A stretch of 64,000 nucleotides of DNA. Origin: an uncultured Ruminococcus sp. GTDB taxonomy: Bacteria; Bacillota; Clostridia; Oscillospirales; Ruminococcaceae. Position numbers and translations under genes: made by a program. Below the pieces are notes generated by a model. That model ran no database searches. It was not told the DNA's origin and saw only the letters and a list, made by a program, of their open reading frames with translations. Positions 9,898 through 16,501 of the stretch are shown here, piece after piece; position 1 is the first letter of the stretch; each line of letters opens with the position of its first letter. The stretch lies in contig CAKSMF010000001.1 in NCBI GenBank assembly GCA_934474025.1, positions 1 through 64,000 on the forward strand, in the 5' to 3' direction.

Positions 9898-11256
9898 TTA
9901 TTCAAAAATATTTTTAAGGTCGCTGAAACCTTTATTTGTGGTTATTATAACAACACTGTCATTGAGTTTAAGACAGTCGTCACCTTTTGGAATAATGAGG
10001 TCATTTCCTCTGACAATACTTGCAATAAGTATGCCTTTTTTGAGTTTTAATTTTTTAAGAGGAGTGTTAAGATATGGTTTGTCGTCACGGATAACAAATT
10101 CTATAGCTTCAAGAGTGTTGTTTACAAGGCGATAAAGTGTAGTAATATTGTTTCCTTTGGCGTTTTGTTTTGCACGGACGTATTGTAAAATCTGGTTTAC
10201 TGTAATTGATTTTGGTGAAATGATACTATCAAGTGAAAGCGTATCCGATAATTGTATAAGGTTCATGCGGTTTACTTTGGTGACAACTTTGTCAACGCCG
10301 TTATTTTTTGCGAGAAGTGAAAGAAGAATATTTTCTTCATCAATTCCTGTAAGAGTCACAACGGCATCTGCATCATAAACGTGTTCGCTTTCCAGAACGT
10401 CATGGTCTGTACCGTCAGCACAGGATATATTTACCTTATTCAAATGCTGACTGAGTTCAAGACATCTGTTGTAGTTGACTTCAATAATTTTAACTTTTAT
10501 TCCCATTTCAATCAACTGTTGTGCAAGATGATATGCTACACGTCCTCCGCCAATTAAAACGGCTGATTTTACACGTTTTTCACGGTAAGTAGCACTTATA
10601 CTCTTAAAGAATTTAACCATTGCACTATGGGAAGCTGTCATATGAATTTTGTCACCGGCACGCAACATGAAATTACCGTCCGGAATAAATATTTCCTTGT
10701 CTCTCTGAACCGCACATATAAGTACATCAAGGCGGAGTCTTTTTGAAAGGTGATTGAGAACAACACCGTCAAGAATACTGCCTTTTGTTATGCGGATTTC
10801 AGCAAGGTCAACACGGCCTTTTGCGAAAGATTCAATGTTTATTGCTTCCGGATAACGCAGAACTTTTGCAATTTCATTAGCTGCGTTGTAGTCAGGATTC
10901 ACCATCATACTTATTTTGAGATTTTCACGCATGAAAACAAGTTGCTGGTCAAATTCAGGATTGCGTACACGTGCTATGCAATGACGTGCTTTCAATTCTT
11001 TAGCAATAAGGCATGATAAAATGTTTACTTCATCAGAATTTGTAAGAGCAATGAAAATATCAGTTTTTTCAACATTTGCCTCTGCAAGAATGCTTGTTTG
11101 CAAGCAGTTTCCGGTAATTCCCATAACATCATAATCATTTACAACGCTTTCGATTTTTTCCTCGTCAGTGTCGATTACTGTAACATTATGTTCGCTGCTG
11201 AGAACATCTGCCAGAGTGCTGCCAACTTTTCCGCAGCCTACAATGATAATGTCCAT
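9898..11256 (-). CDS. trkA: Trk potassium system NAD-binding regulatory subunit
   Basis: TrkA is the cytoplasmic gating ring subunit of the Trk K+ transporter. The 452-residue protein has two RCK_N Rossmann domains, MDIIIVGCGKVGSTLA at the N-terminus and SAVLIGGGRVAYHLAQQL at about residue 225. Each is followed by a TrkA_C domain (for example GSILDGVVLNHLSKRLRLDV). The ATG at 11254-11256 is chosen over an upstream in-frame codon because GGAGG at 11261-11265 serves it and the family starts MDIII. A consensus promoter and a palindrome lie just upstream. It is the first gene of trkA-trkH. Confidence 0.95.
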   Translation of the reverse strand: MDIIIVGCGKVGSTLADVLSSEHNVTVIDTDEEKIESVVNDYDVMGITGNCLQTSILAEANVEKTDIFIALTNSDEVNILSCLIAKELKARHCIARVRNPEFDQQLVFMRENLKISMMVNPDYNAANEIAKVLRYPEAINIESFAKGRVDLAEIRITKGSILDGVVLNHLSKRLRLDVLICAVQRDKEIFIPDGNFMLRAGDKIHMTASHSAMVKFFKSISATYREKRVKSAVLIGGGRVAYHLAQQLIEMGIKVKIIEVNYNRCLELSQHLNKVNISCADGTDHDVLESEHVYDADAVVTLTGIDEENILLSLLAKNNGVDKVVTKVNRMNLIQLSDTLSLDSIISPKSITVNQILQYVRAKQNAKGNNITTLYRLVNNTLEAIEFVIRDDKPYLNTPLKKLKLKKGILIASIVRGNDLIIPKGDDCLKLNDSVVIITTNKGFSDLKNIFE

Positions 11257-11283
11257 AATTCCTCCATAAAACATAGAATTTTA

Positions 11284-11300
11284 GGAATATACAATATTCC
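11284..11300. promoter_or_regulatory. Palindrome at the trkA transcription start
   Basis: GGAATAT-ACA-ATATTCC is a perfect inverted repeat with 7-base arms. It starts 6 bases downstream of the -10 box of the trkA promoter, over the expected transcription start. That position suits a repressor operator; the regulator is unknown. Confidence 0.45.
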
Positions 11301-11306
11301 AATCTA

Positions 11307-11335
11307 ATTATAAACCTACTGCTACATTTTGTCAA
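11307..11335 (-). promoter_or_regulatory. Consensus promoter of trkA-trkH
   Basis: The minus strand has TTGACA (11330-11335), 17 bases, then TATAAT (11307-11312), a perfect consensus, about 50 bases upstream of the trkA ATG. Confidence 0.88.
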
Positions 11336-11362
11336 TAGAAAATTAACCGCATAAAATCAAGC

Positions 11363-11596
11363 TTATTCTGAAATGTTAAAAATTTCTTCGTAAGAGGTAT
11401 TAAAAATTTTTCTTATAAGAATTATTTCGTCGGGATAAAGATGTCGCTGACCTACTTCAATTTTGGCAACGGCACTTCTTGTAATGTCACAGCCATTAAG
11501 CTGTAATTGTTCTGCTAAATATTCCTGAGTTTTTCCGCTTTTTTCACGGATACATCGGATATTGTTTCCCACCTTCGTTTCAATATCTTTGTTCAT
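11363..11596 (-). CDS. XRE-family helix-turn-helix regulator
   Basis: This small protein (77 residues from the ATG at 11594-11596) is essentially a single Cro/C1-type HTH domain. The domain runs from VGNNIRCIREKSGKTQEYLA through the recognition region DITRSAVAKIEVGQRHL to the final helix ILIRKIFNTSYEEIF. No effector domain is present. The ATG is preferred over an upstream TTG because GAAAGGA lies 10 bases ahead of it. It is divergent from a cluster of small genes. A 20-bp perfect palindrome lies between them, which makes it the likely regulator of that cluster and possibly of itself. Confidence 0.88.
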   Translation of the reverse strand: MNKDIETKVGNNIRCIREKSGKTQEYLAEQLQLNGCDITRSAVAKIEVGQRHLYPDEIILIRKIFNTSYEEIFNISE

Positions 11597-11647
11597 TATG
11601 CACAAATCCTTTCAAATAATTTCTATACTTTAGAATTCACAAAAGTA

Positions 11648-11676
11648 TTGACATTATTATAAATTTGTTTTATAAT
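11648..11676 (+). promoter_or_regulatory. Consensus promoter of the small-protein cluster
   Basis: TTGACA (11648-11653), a 17-base spacer and TATAAT (11671-11676) match the housekeeping consensus perfectly on the plus strand, about 150 bases ahead of the first small gene. Confidence 0.88.
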
Positions 11677-11680
11677 AAAA

Positions 11681-11700
11681 TTGCACCTATATAGGTGCAA
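11681..11700. promoter_or_regulatory. Perfect 20-bp palindromic operator
   Basis: TTGCACCTATATAGGTGCAA is a perfect palindrome that starts 5 bases after the -10 box of the plus-strand promoter, so it covers the predicted start of transcription. Small XRE repressors commonly bind sites of this form. The nearest candidate is the divergent regulator at 11363-11596. Confidence 0.7.
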
Positions 11701-11742
11701 AGATGACTGTATGATTATGGTATTAATGTCCGATTTACGAAT

Positions 11743-11766
11743 AATTTGCAATCTTTTTTGCAAATT
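11743..11766. repeat. Inverted repeat upstream of the first small gene
   Basis: AATTTGCAA and TTGCAAATT form perfect 9-base arms separated by TCTTTT. A second TATAAT follows at 11772-11777 without a good -35. The element lies in the 5' leader of the cluster and could be a second operator or an RNA hairpin. Confidence 0.45.
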
Positions 11767-11778
11767 CGATTGTATAAT

Positions 11779-11833
11779 GAAAATAAGCAGATATAGTGTT
11801 TATGAAGAATATGTATGAAGGAGGTGCAGTATG
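11779..11833 (+). repeat. Leader repeat, copy 1
   Basis: The stretch GAAAATAAGCAGATATAGTG and the following bases up to the ribosome-binding site AAGGAGGTGCAGT recur in similar form at 12358-12416 ahead of the 27-residue peptide gene. The duplicated leader suggests that part of this cluster arose by tandem duplication, or that both copies bind the same factor. Confidence 0.5.
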
Positions 11834-12031
11834 AGTTTTTTTGATGCTTTAGGAAATGCCCTTGGAACTATGGCGGGTCAGTTACAAGCAGAACAAGATA
11901 AAATAAATATTTATGTTGGTGATTATGAACATCTCAGTTCATATGAATTGAAAAAATATGTACTCGGCTTGAAGAAAGAAATAAAAGTTATCTATGTTCA
12001 CAAGAAGATATGTATCGTCTTAAAGCCGTAA
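11831..12031 (+). CDS. Small protein of unknown function, probably frameshifted
   Basis: I do not recognise this gene. It opens after a strong AAGGAGGTG site and encodes MSFFDALGNALGTMAGQLQ, then a charged helical segment. The present frame ends at 12031 after an odd tail (VIYVHKKICIVLKP). In the -1 frame the code continues from about 11986 with a more natural sequence, SQEDMYRLKAVRQILRQR, ending at 12063. One missing A in the run near 11983-11986 would explain this. The intact product would be about 77 residues. The next gene starts 20 bp after 12063 and also begins MGFFD, so the two may be paralogues. No classic slippery heptamer is visible in frame. Confidence 0.55.
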   Translation: MSFFDALGNALGTMAGQLQAEQDKINIYVGDYEHLSSYELKKYVLGLKKEIKVIYVHKKICIVLKP

Positions 12032-12082
12032 GACAAATTTTAAGACAACGTTCAAATAATTAATATAAGGGGGAGTGTATTT

Positions 12083-12355
12083 ATGGGGTTCTTTGATTCT
12101 TTTCAGAATGCAAGTAAAAAAAAGTATGAGGAAAGTTCTGAATCAACAAATCGTCTTAGAAGAGATAAAGAACAGAAGCAACGTGAGGCAGAAATTAAAC
12201 AACATGAATTAAACAGTCTTTACAAAGAAAGTGACTCTAGCTTGTTACAAAAGTATAATTCTTTTTTTACCTCACAGGAAATAAAGAAAAAAATCGAGGA
12301 GATACTTTATGCTCGTGGTTATTATAAGACGAGAGGAGGAAATTGGGATAGATAA
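12083..12355 (+). CDS. Small coiled-coil-like protein of unknown function
   Basis: This 90-residue protein is not one I recognise. It begins MGFFDSFQNASKKKYEESSE, continues with a highly charged Arg/Lys/Glu-rich helix (residues 20-45), and ends with a helical C-terminal part containing LLQKYNSFFTSQEIKKKIEE and YARGYYKTRGGNWDR. There is no signal peptide or membrane segment. The start resembles the preceding gene (M-x-F-F-D), which suggests common origin. It is preceded by GGGGGAG and belongs to the cluster under the palindrome-controlled promoter. Confidence 0.62.
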   Translation: MGFFDSFQNASKKKYEESSESTNRLRRDKEQKQREAEIKQHELNSLYKESDSSLLQKYNSFFTSQEIKKKIEEILYARGYYKTRGGNWDR

Positions 12356-12357
12356 AA

Positions 12358-12416
12358 TTAAATAAGCAAGTATAGTGTTAATGAAAAATAGATACAAAGG
12401 GGGGTGCATTTATATG
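12358..12416 (+). repeat. Leader repeat, copy 2
   Basis: This is the second copy of the leader at 11779-11833: AAATAAGCAAGTATAGTGTT, then an AT-rich part, then a G-rich ribosome-binding site (AAAGGGGGGTGCA). Most aligned positions agree by eye. It stands directly ahead of the 27-residue peptide gene. Confidence 0.5.
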
Positions 12417-12497
12417 GATAAATTTTTAAAAGTTTTAGTAGCGACAGGTACAGTTGCTGGTGTAATTCTTGATATCTTTTTCAATAAAAAAGATTAA
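12414..12497 (+). CDS. 27-residue hydrophobic peptide
   Basis: A short reading frame with ATG at 12414-12416 follows a strong G-rich ribosome-binding site. The product starts MDKFLKVL, has a hydrophobic core VATGTVAGVILDIFF and ends NKKD. It looks like a single short membrane helix with charged ends, as seen in small membrane peptides, type I toxins and leaderless bacteriocins; the sequence alone does not choose between these. No homology is claimed. The ribosome-binding site and the duplicated leader are the reasons for believing it is real. Confidence 0.5.
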   Translation: MDKFLKVLVATGTVAGVILDIFFNKKD

Positions 12498-12545
12498 ATT
12501 ATTTCAATTTTCGCAAAAAGTTTTGAAGTGAGGTGATAGAAATTT

Positions 12546-12773
12546 ATGGTAAAAATAAGAATAATAAGAACAACAACTATATTTGGAAAAAAAGTTTTTA
12601 AACTTATTATTAAAAGTGGAAATTCAAACTCGATAATAGATATACCATACGAAACAGTTGAAAAAATAAAAGGTGGACTCATCAGTATTAAAGAGATTAT
12701 AGAAAAACTTTCAGATGATGATATAAAAAAATTACATACAAAAAAATTTATGAGTTTGCCATTTAATAGGTAA
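12546..12773 (+). CDS. Small protein of unknown function
   Basis: This 75-residue protein is unrecognised. Its first half is beta-like and basic (MVKIRIIRTTTIFGKKVFKL). Its second half is helical and acidic-basic (VEKIKGGLISIKEIIEKL, then DDDIKKLHTKKF). It shows no signal peptide or membrane helix. GTGAGGTGAT precedes the ATG. It lies in the same orientation as the other small genes, 48 bp after the 27-residue peptide. Confidence 0.55.
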   Translation: MVKIRIIRTTTIFGKKVFKLIIKSGNSNSIIDIPYETVEKIKGGLISIKEIIEKLSDDDIKKLHTKKFMSLPFNR

Positions 12774-12841
12774 ATAACTTTTATACAATGTAAAAATTGT
12801 ATTTCAGTGGTGCTATTCTTATATGATAAGGGGGGAAAAAT

Positions 12842-13030
12842 ATGCCTAATATGTCTGATCCACGGAAAGAAATTTTAAAAAAATTTTTAAAAGAAATAAT
12901 TTTACTTATAATTACATTAATTATAAAAGGTTTGACAGAAGACGAGGCAATTAAAATAGTTTCTGAAAAAACACATACTCCTTTAAATGAAGTTAAACGT
13001 ACATATAAAAGATACAGAAAAACAGTTTGA
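12842..13030 (+). CDS. Small membrane-helix protein with HTH-like tail
   Basis: This 62-residue protein has a basic N-terminus (DPRKEILKKFLK), one hydrophobic helix (EIILLIITLIIKGL) and a C-terminal segment TEDEAIKIVSEKTHTPLNEV followed by KRTYKRYRK. That tail resembles the C-terminal half of the 58-residue protein at 13117-13293 (KVVEVVSKKTGISEKTINSA). The two may share a small helical or HTH-like fold. The function is unknown. GATAAGGGGGG is the ribosome-binding site. Confidence 0.58.
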   Translation: MPNMSDPRKEILKKFLKEIILLIITLIIKGLTEDEAIKIVSEKTHTPLNEVKRTYKRYRKTV

Positions 13031-13058
13031 TTATGTTGTGATTTTTATTCGATAAATA

Positions 13059-13087
13059 TTGACATATATTCTAATCTGAATTATAAT
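13059..13087 (+). promoter_or_regulatory. Consensus promoter of the 58-residue gene
   Basis: TTGACA (13059-13064), 17 bases and TATAAT (13082-13087) form a perfect consensus on the plus strand, 30 bases ahead of the ATG at 13117. The last gene of the cluster therefore has its own strong promoter. Confidence 0.88.
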
Positions 13088-13116
13088 ATACTTAAAAACA
13101 TCAGGAGGAAAAGTAT

Positions 13117-13293
13117 ATGTCAAAATTACCAGATATTCCGCTTGACAAGGTAGTAAAGGCAGGTAAAAAAGCACTTGACGAACTTGAAAAAAGCGGACAA
13201 GAAAAGAAAGTTGTTGAAGTAGTTTCCAAAAAGACAGGAATAAGCGAAAAAACAATAAATTCCGCATTAAAAACAGTAAAAGAAATAAAATGA
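13117..13293 (+). CDS. Small basic protein with HTH-like C-terminus
   Basis: This 58-residue protein (start MSKLPDIPLDKVVKAGKKAL) is rich in Lys and Glu and appears entirely helical. The C-terminal part VVEVVSKKTGISEKTINSAL reads like a helix-turn-helix and resembles the tail of the protein at 12842-13030. It has its own consensus promoter, a good ribosome-binding site (TCAGGAGGA) and a strong terminator, so it is very likely expressed, perhaps highly. I do not know its function; a small DNA-binding protein is one guess. Confidence 0.7.
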   Translation: MSKLPDIPLDKVVKAGKKALDELEKSGQEKKVVEVVSKKTGISEKTINSALKTVKEIK

Positions 13294-13294
13294 G

Positions 13295-13335
13295 AAAAAC
13301 CGGCTGAAATATATTTTTCTCAGCCGGCTTTTTTT
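13295..13335. terminator. Bidirectional terminator between the small-protein cluster and spoIVA
   Basis: CCGGCTGA (13300-13307) pairs with TCAGCCGG (13320-13327). T-runs lie on the plus strand after it and, via the A-run, on the minus strand, so it can end both the small cluster and the spoIVA transcript. Confidence 0.88.
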
Positions 13336-14809
13336 AAAGTATGAAACAAATCAGTCCCGAACAGCCCTCATTAATTACACGTTCAAGGGTTTCTTGTAAT
13401 TTAAGTCTTGCGTCAACAGGCATTTTGAAAAGCTTGTTGTGTAAGCCTTCATTAACGAGTTCGTGGAGCGATTTTCCAAAAATATTACTCTCCCATATTT
13501 TAGCGGGATTATCATCAAATCCGTCAAGCAGATACATTATAAGTTCTTCAGATTGTTTTTCAGTTCCAACAATAGGACTTACAGTGGTATTTATATTTGC
13601 TTTCATTATATGAAGTGATGGTGCAGTTGCTTTGAGTTTAACGCCGTATTTTCCGCCTTGTTTTATAATTTTAGGTTCTTCAAGAGTAAGTTCTTCCATT
13701 TCAGGCATAACTATTCCATAGCCTGTGGCTTCTACTTCTGCAAGTGCGGGTTCAATGCGTTGATACTTTCTGCGGATATCGTTTAATTCCATTAAAAGTG
13801 GCATAAGGTCGCTTTCGCTTTCAATTTCAATTCCTGTAGCTTCTCCGAGAATTTTATAAAACAGACTGCTGTCAAGTTCGGCGGTTATAGTAACAGAACC
13901 GTTTCCCAAATCCATATTTGAAATTTCTGCGTTTATGATGTGCGGACACTGTGCCATTGCCTGTACTGCCGTTTCAGTTTCACGGACAAGCCTTATATCT
14001 TTAGCGGAATTTCTTATACAGTCAAGAATTTCACTTTTAAGCCAGTGTCCTTTTTCGAGGGAATTTATCCAGCGTGCCGTGCGGATATTTATTTCTTTTA
14101 TCGGAAAAGAAAATAATATTTCCTGCATAATTTCACGTATATCGTTTTCATCAAGGTCAAGGCAGTTTACCGGAATAACTTTAGCGTCATATCTGTCAGT
14201 AAGCTTTGCAGAAAGGTTTTTAGCCTCCTGAGAGGACGGATTAACAGTATTCATAATTACTACAAAAGGCTTGCCAAGTTCTTTGAGTTCACGGATAACA
14301 CGTTCTTCACATTCTTCATATTCTGCACGTGGTATATCCGAAATAGTTCCGTCAGTTGTCACAACGAGTCCTATTGTTGAATGGTCTGTGATAACTTTTT
14401 GTGTACCTATTTCGGCAGCCATGTTAAAAGGTATTTCCTCATCAAACCATGATGTCATAACCATTCGGGGCATTTCGTTTTCGATGTATCCCAAAGAACT
14501 TGGAACTATATATCCGACACAATCAATTAAACGTACATTCATTGTTGCCCCGTTGCCGATATTTATTTCAACAGCGTCTTCCGGAATAAATTTAGGTTCG
14601 GTAGTCATGATTGTTTTTCCGGCAGAGGACTGTGGCAATTCGTCAAGAGCACGTTCTTTTTTAAATTCGCTCGTGATATTAGGAATAACAAGCGATTCCA
14701 TAAAACGCTTTATAAAAGTAGATTTTCCGGTACGCACAGGACCTACAACACCTATATAAATATCTCCGTTAGTACGTTCAGCGATATTTGCGTAAATATC
14801 TTTAACCAT
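13334..14809 (-). CDS. spoIVA: Stage IV sporulation protein A
   Basis: SpoIVA is the ATPase that polymerises on the forespore outer membrane and forms the basement layer of the spore coat. The 491-residue protein matches the usual length (about 492). It shows the Walker A-type loop GVVGPVRTGKSTF near residue 22, the conserved RLIDCVGY, FVVIMNTVNP and the hydrophobic C-terminus needed for membrane targeting (INEGCSGLICFIL). The ATG at 14807-14809 is preferred over an upstream GTG because AAGGTG precedes it. It lies 18 bp after sipL, matching the functional pairing of the two proteins in Clostridia. Confidence 0.96.
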   Translation of the reverse strand: MVKDIYANIAERTNGDIYIGVVGPVRTGKSTFIKRFMESLVIPNITSEFKKERALDELPQSSAGKTIMTTEPKFIPEDAVEINIGNGATMNVRLIDCVGYIVPSSLGYIENEMPRMVMTSWFDEEIPFNMAAEIGTQKVITDHSTIGLVVTTDGTISDIPRAEYEECEERVIRELKELGKPFVVIMNTVNPSSQEAKNLSAKLTDRYDAKVIPVNCLDLDENDIREIMQEILFSFPIKEINIRTARWINSLEKGHWLKSEILDCIRNSAKDIRLVRETETAVQAMAQCPHIINAEISNMDLGNGSVTITAELDSSLFYKILGEATGIEIESESDLMPLLMELNDIRRKYQRIEPALAEVEATGYGIVMPEMEELTLEEPKIIKQGGKYGVKLKATAPSLHIMKANINTTVSPIVGTEKQSEELIMYLLDGFDDNPAKIWESNIFGKSLHELVNEGLHNKLFKMPVDARLKLQETLERVINEGCSGLICFIL

Positions 14810-14827
14810 ATTTTTCACCTTTTTTCC

Positions 14828-16378
14828 TTATATAACAATCGGTATGAGTAACATTCCGCCGTTTTCAAGACGGTCGCCCGAAAGGTCATTTTCTTCAATT
14901 ATAGCATTAACGCTTGTGCTGTATCGTTTTGCAATGTCCCATACTTCTTCATTTTCGATACCAAAATAAAGCTTTATAGCATAATCACCGTCACGTTGTT
15001 TTTTAGTGCTTTCATCAACCGAAATATCGGTTAATGCATTTATTGAAGAACAGCTATAAACGGAAATTTTAGCTGAAATGTCTGCTTTTGCGGATAAAAT
15101 TCCCTCTGAAGATATATTATAGGAAACATCTTTTATGTTTATTTCAGCAGAAACTGTACAGCCAGTGATATTATCAGGAATACTTATAGTTTCCTCAAAA
15201 GCTTCATCTTTGTCAGGCATTACAATCATTCCGGCGTTGTCCTTTGATGCCATGGAATAAGTAAGCATACCGCTTATAATTACAGAATTTCCGTCATCAG
15301 AAATTCTTGTATTTATGTTTTTCGGAGTACACCACATTGAATATATAGTTTGCGGTACGCTGTCACCCTCACTTATTTTTGCGGAATGTCGAAAAGTTTC
15401 ATCATAAATAACGGGGATTTGTTCTGCCTTTATTTCAGAAACAAGCACATTGCATGGATAAACAGTTGAAAAAGCGTCCGTACCGAGCATAATTGAAGCC
15501 GTTTTAACAGCACAGCATATTAACCGGATTTCAATTTCACAGCGGATAATTCTGTTTTCAGCGTTTTTGTCTGCAACCGGCATAATGTCACAACTTACTA
15601 TTTCCGGAATTACAGTACAGTCAAAAGTATCATCTATTCCATCTATATCTATAATCTGACTGAAAGGTATTGAAAATGAAATAGGTTCGACTGTTCCGCC
15701 GTCCTTTTCGCAGGAATACAATAATTTCAATTCTGCTGAACCTTTAGCGAGAAGTTTTCCTGAAATCATTTTCTTTTCGCATTCAGGAATAATACAGCGA
15801 GTATTTATAATGCTTGTTACTGGCGGTTGAGTGGGTGAAATTTCTATTTCTTCATTTAATTGTATAGTTTTTTCAGCGGTGACTTTCTTAGATGCAAAGC
15901 GGACAGAAGTTTTCTTTATCTGTAGATTCATTCCAAAAGCATCAGATATAACTTCCTGAGCAGTTTCTCCGGTAACAGATATCTTAACGGAAACAGCTCC
16001 TCTTAAATCAAGACGACGTTTGTTTACTGCACGAAAATTTATATGGTCAGTTTTAGGAGTGAGTCTTGCAGTGAAATTTTCACCTGTTCTGCCTAATTCA
16101 ACAGTTTTTGAAAAATTCTGTCTTTGAGTTACGCATTGAAGTGCTGAACCTCCCTCACTGCAATAAAGGATTTTCATATCGCACCTTAATTCATAGGAAA
16201 GCTTATCGCCGTTAATTGAGTAACTTGTGATTACCGGAACGACTTCACAGCGTACAAGTCGGAAAATATCTGGGTAATAGTCGGGGAGTATGTAATCAAG
16301 TTCTACGCCTTGTTCTTGAACCCCATCAAAAATGTTTTCGCTTATGGGAACTGTTTCCCTGTTTATTTTAAAATCCAT
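14828..16378 (-). CDS. sipL: SipL-like spore coat morphogenetic protein (DUF3794 + LysM)
   Basis: The 516-residue protein has repeated DUF3794/SPOCS regions (for example residues 35-150, 165-290 and 320-440) and a C-terminal LysM domain (about 468-514: YGIENEEVWDIAKRYSTSVN and LLIPIVI-like end). This is the layout of Clostridioides difficile SipL, which binds SpoIVA through its LysM domain and helps localise the coat. Its position directly upstream of spoIVA supports that role. Other DUF3794-LysM proteins exist, so the gene symbol is by analogy. A possible sigma-E promoter lies just upstream. Confidence 0.85.
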   Translation of the reverse strand: MDFKINRETVPISENIFDGVQEQGVELDYILPDYYPDIFRLVRCEVVPVITSYSINGDKLSYELRCDMKILYCSEGGSALQCVTQRQNFSKTVELGRTGENFTARLTPKTDHINFRAVNKRRLDLRGAVSVKISVTGETAQEVISDAFGMNLQIKKTSVRFASKKVTAEKTIQLNEEIEISPTQPPVTSIINTRCIIPECEKKMISGKLLAKGSAELKLLYSCEKDGGTVEPISFSIPFSQIIDIDGIDDTFDCTVIPEIVSCDIMPVADKNAENRIIRCEIEIRLICCAVKTASIMLGTDAFSTVYPCNVLVSEIKAEQIPVIYDETFRHSAKISEGDSVPQTIYSMWCTPKNINTRISDDGNSVIISGMLTYSMASKDNAGMIVMPDKDEAFEETISIPDNITGCTVSAEINIKDVSYNISSEGILSAKADISAKISVYSCSSINALTDISVDESTKKQRDGDYAIKLYFGIENEEVWDIAKRYSTSVNAIIEENDLSGDRLENGGMLLIPIVI

Positions 16379-16408
16379 ATACAGCCTCCTTGAAAATAGC
16401 TTTATGAA

Positions 16409-16437
16409 ATTATATTCAGATGTAAGTACAAGTATTC
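16409..16437 (-). promoter_or_regulatory. Possible sigma-E promoter of sipL-spoIVA
   Basis: On the minus strand GAATACT (16431-16437), 14 bases and AATATAAT (16409-16416) resemble the mother-cell sigma-E consensus (about KMATATT, 14 bases, CATACAAT), with 6 of 8 matches in the -10. The position, about 30 bases ahead of sipL, suits a gene expected to be under sigma-E. The match is partial. Confidence 0.35.
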
Positions 16438-16440
16438 CGC

Positions 16441-16469
16441 TTGCATTTTTTTTGCGGATACGCTATAAT
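16441..16469 (+). promoter_or_regulatory. Promoter of the DUF4317 gene
   Basis: TTGCAT (16441-16446), 17 bases and TATAAT (16464-16469) stand 32 bases before the ATG at 16502 on the plus strand, divergent from sipL. Confidence 0.7.
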
Positions 16470-16501
16470 ATATATACTCTCTTTTAAGAAAGGAAATTAC
16501 A

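Noticed and set aside
11831..12063. Programmed -1 frameshifting in the first small gene
   Set aside because: No X-XXY-YYZ slippery heptamer in the zero frame; a simple one-base deletion is more likely.
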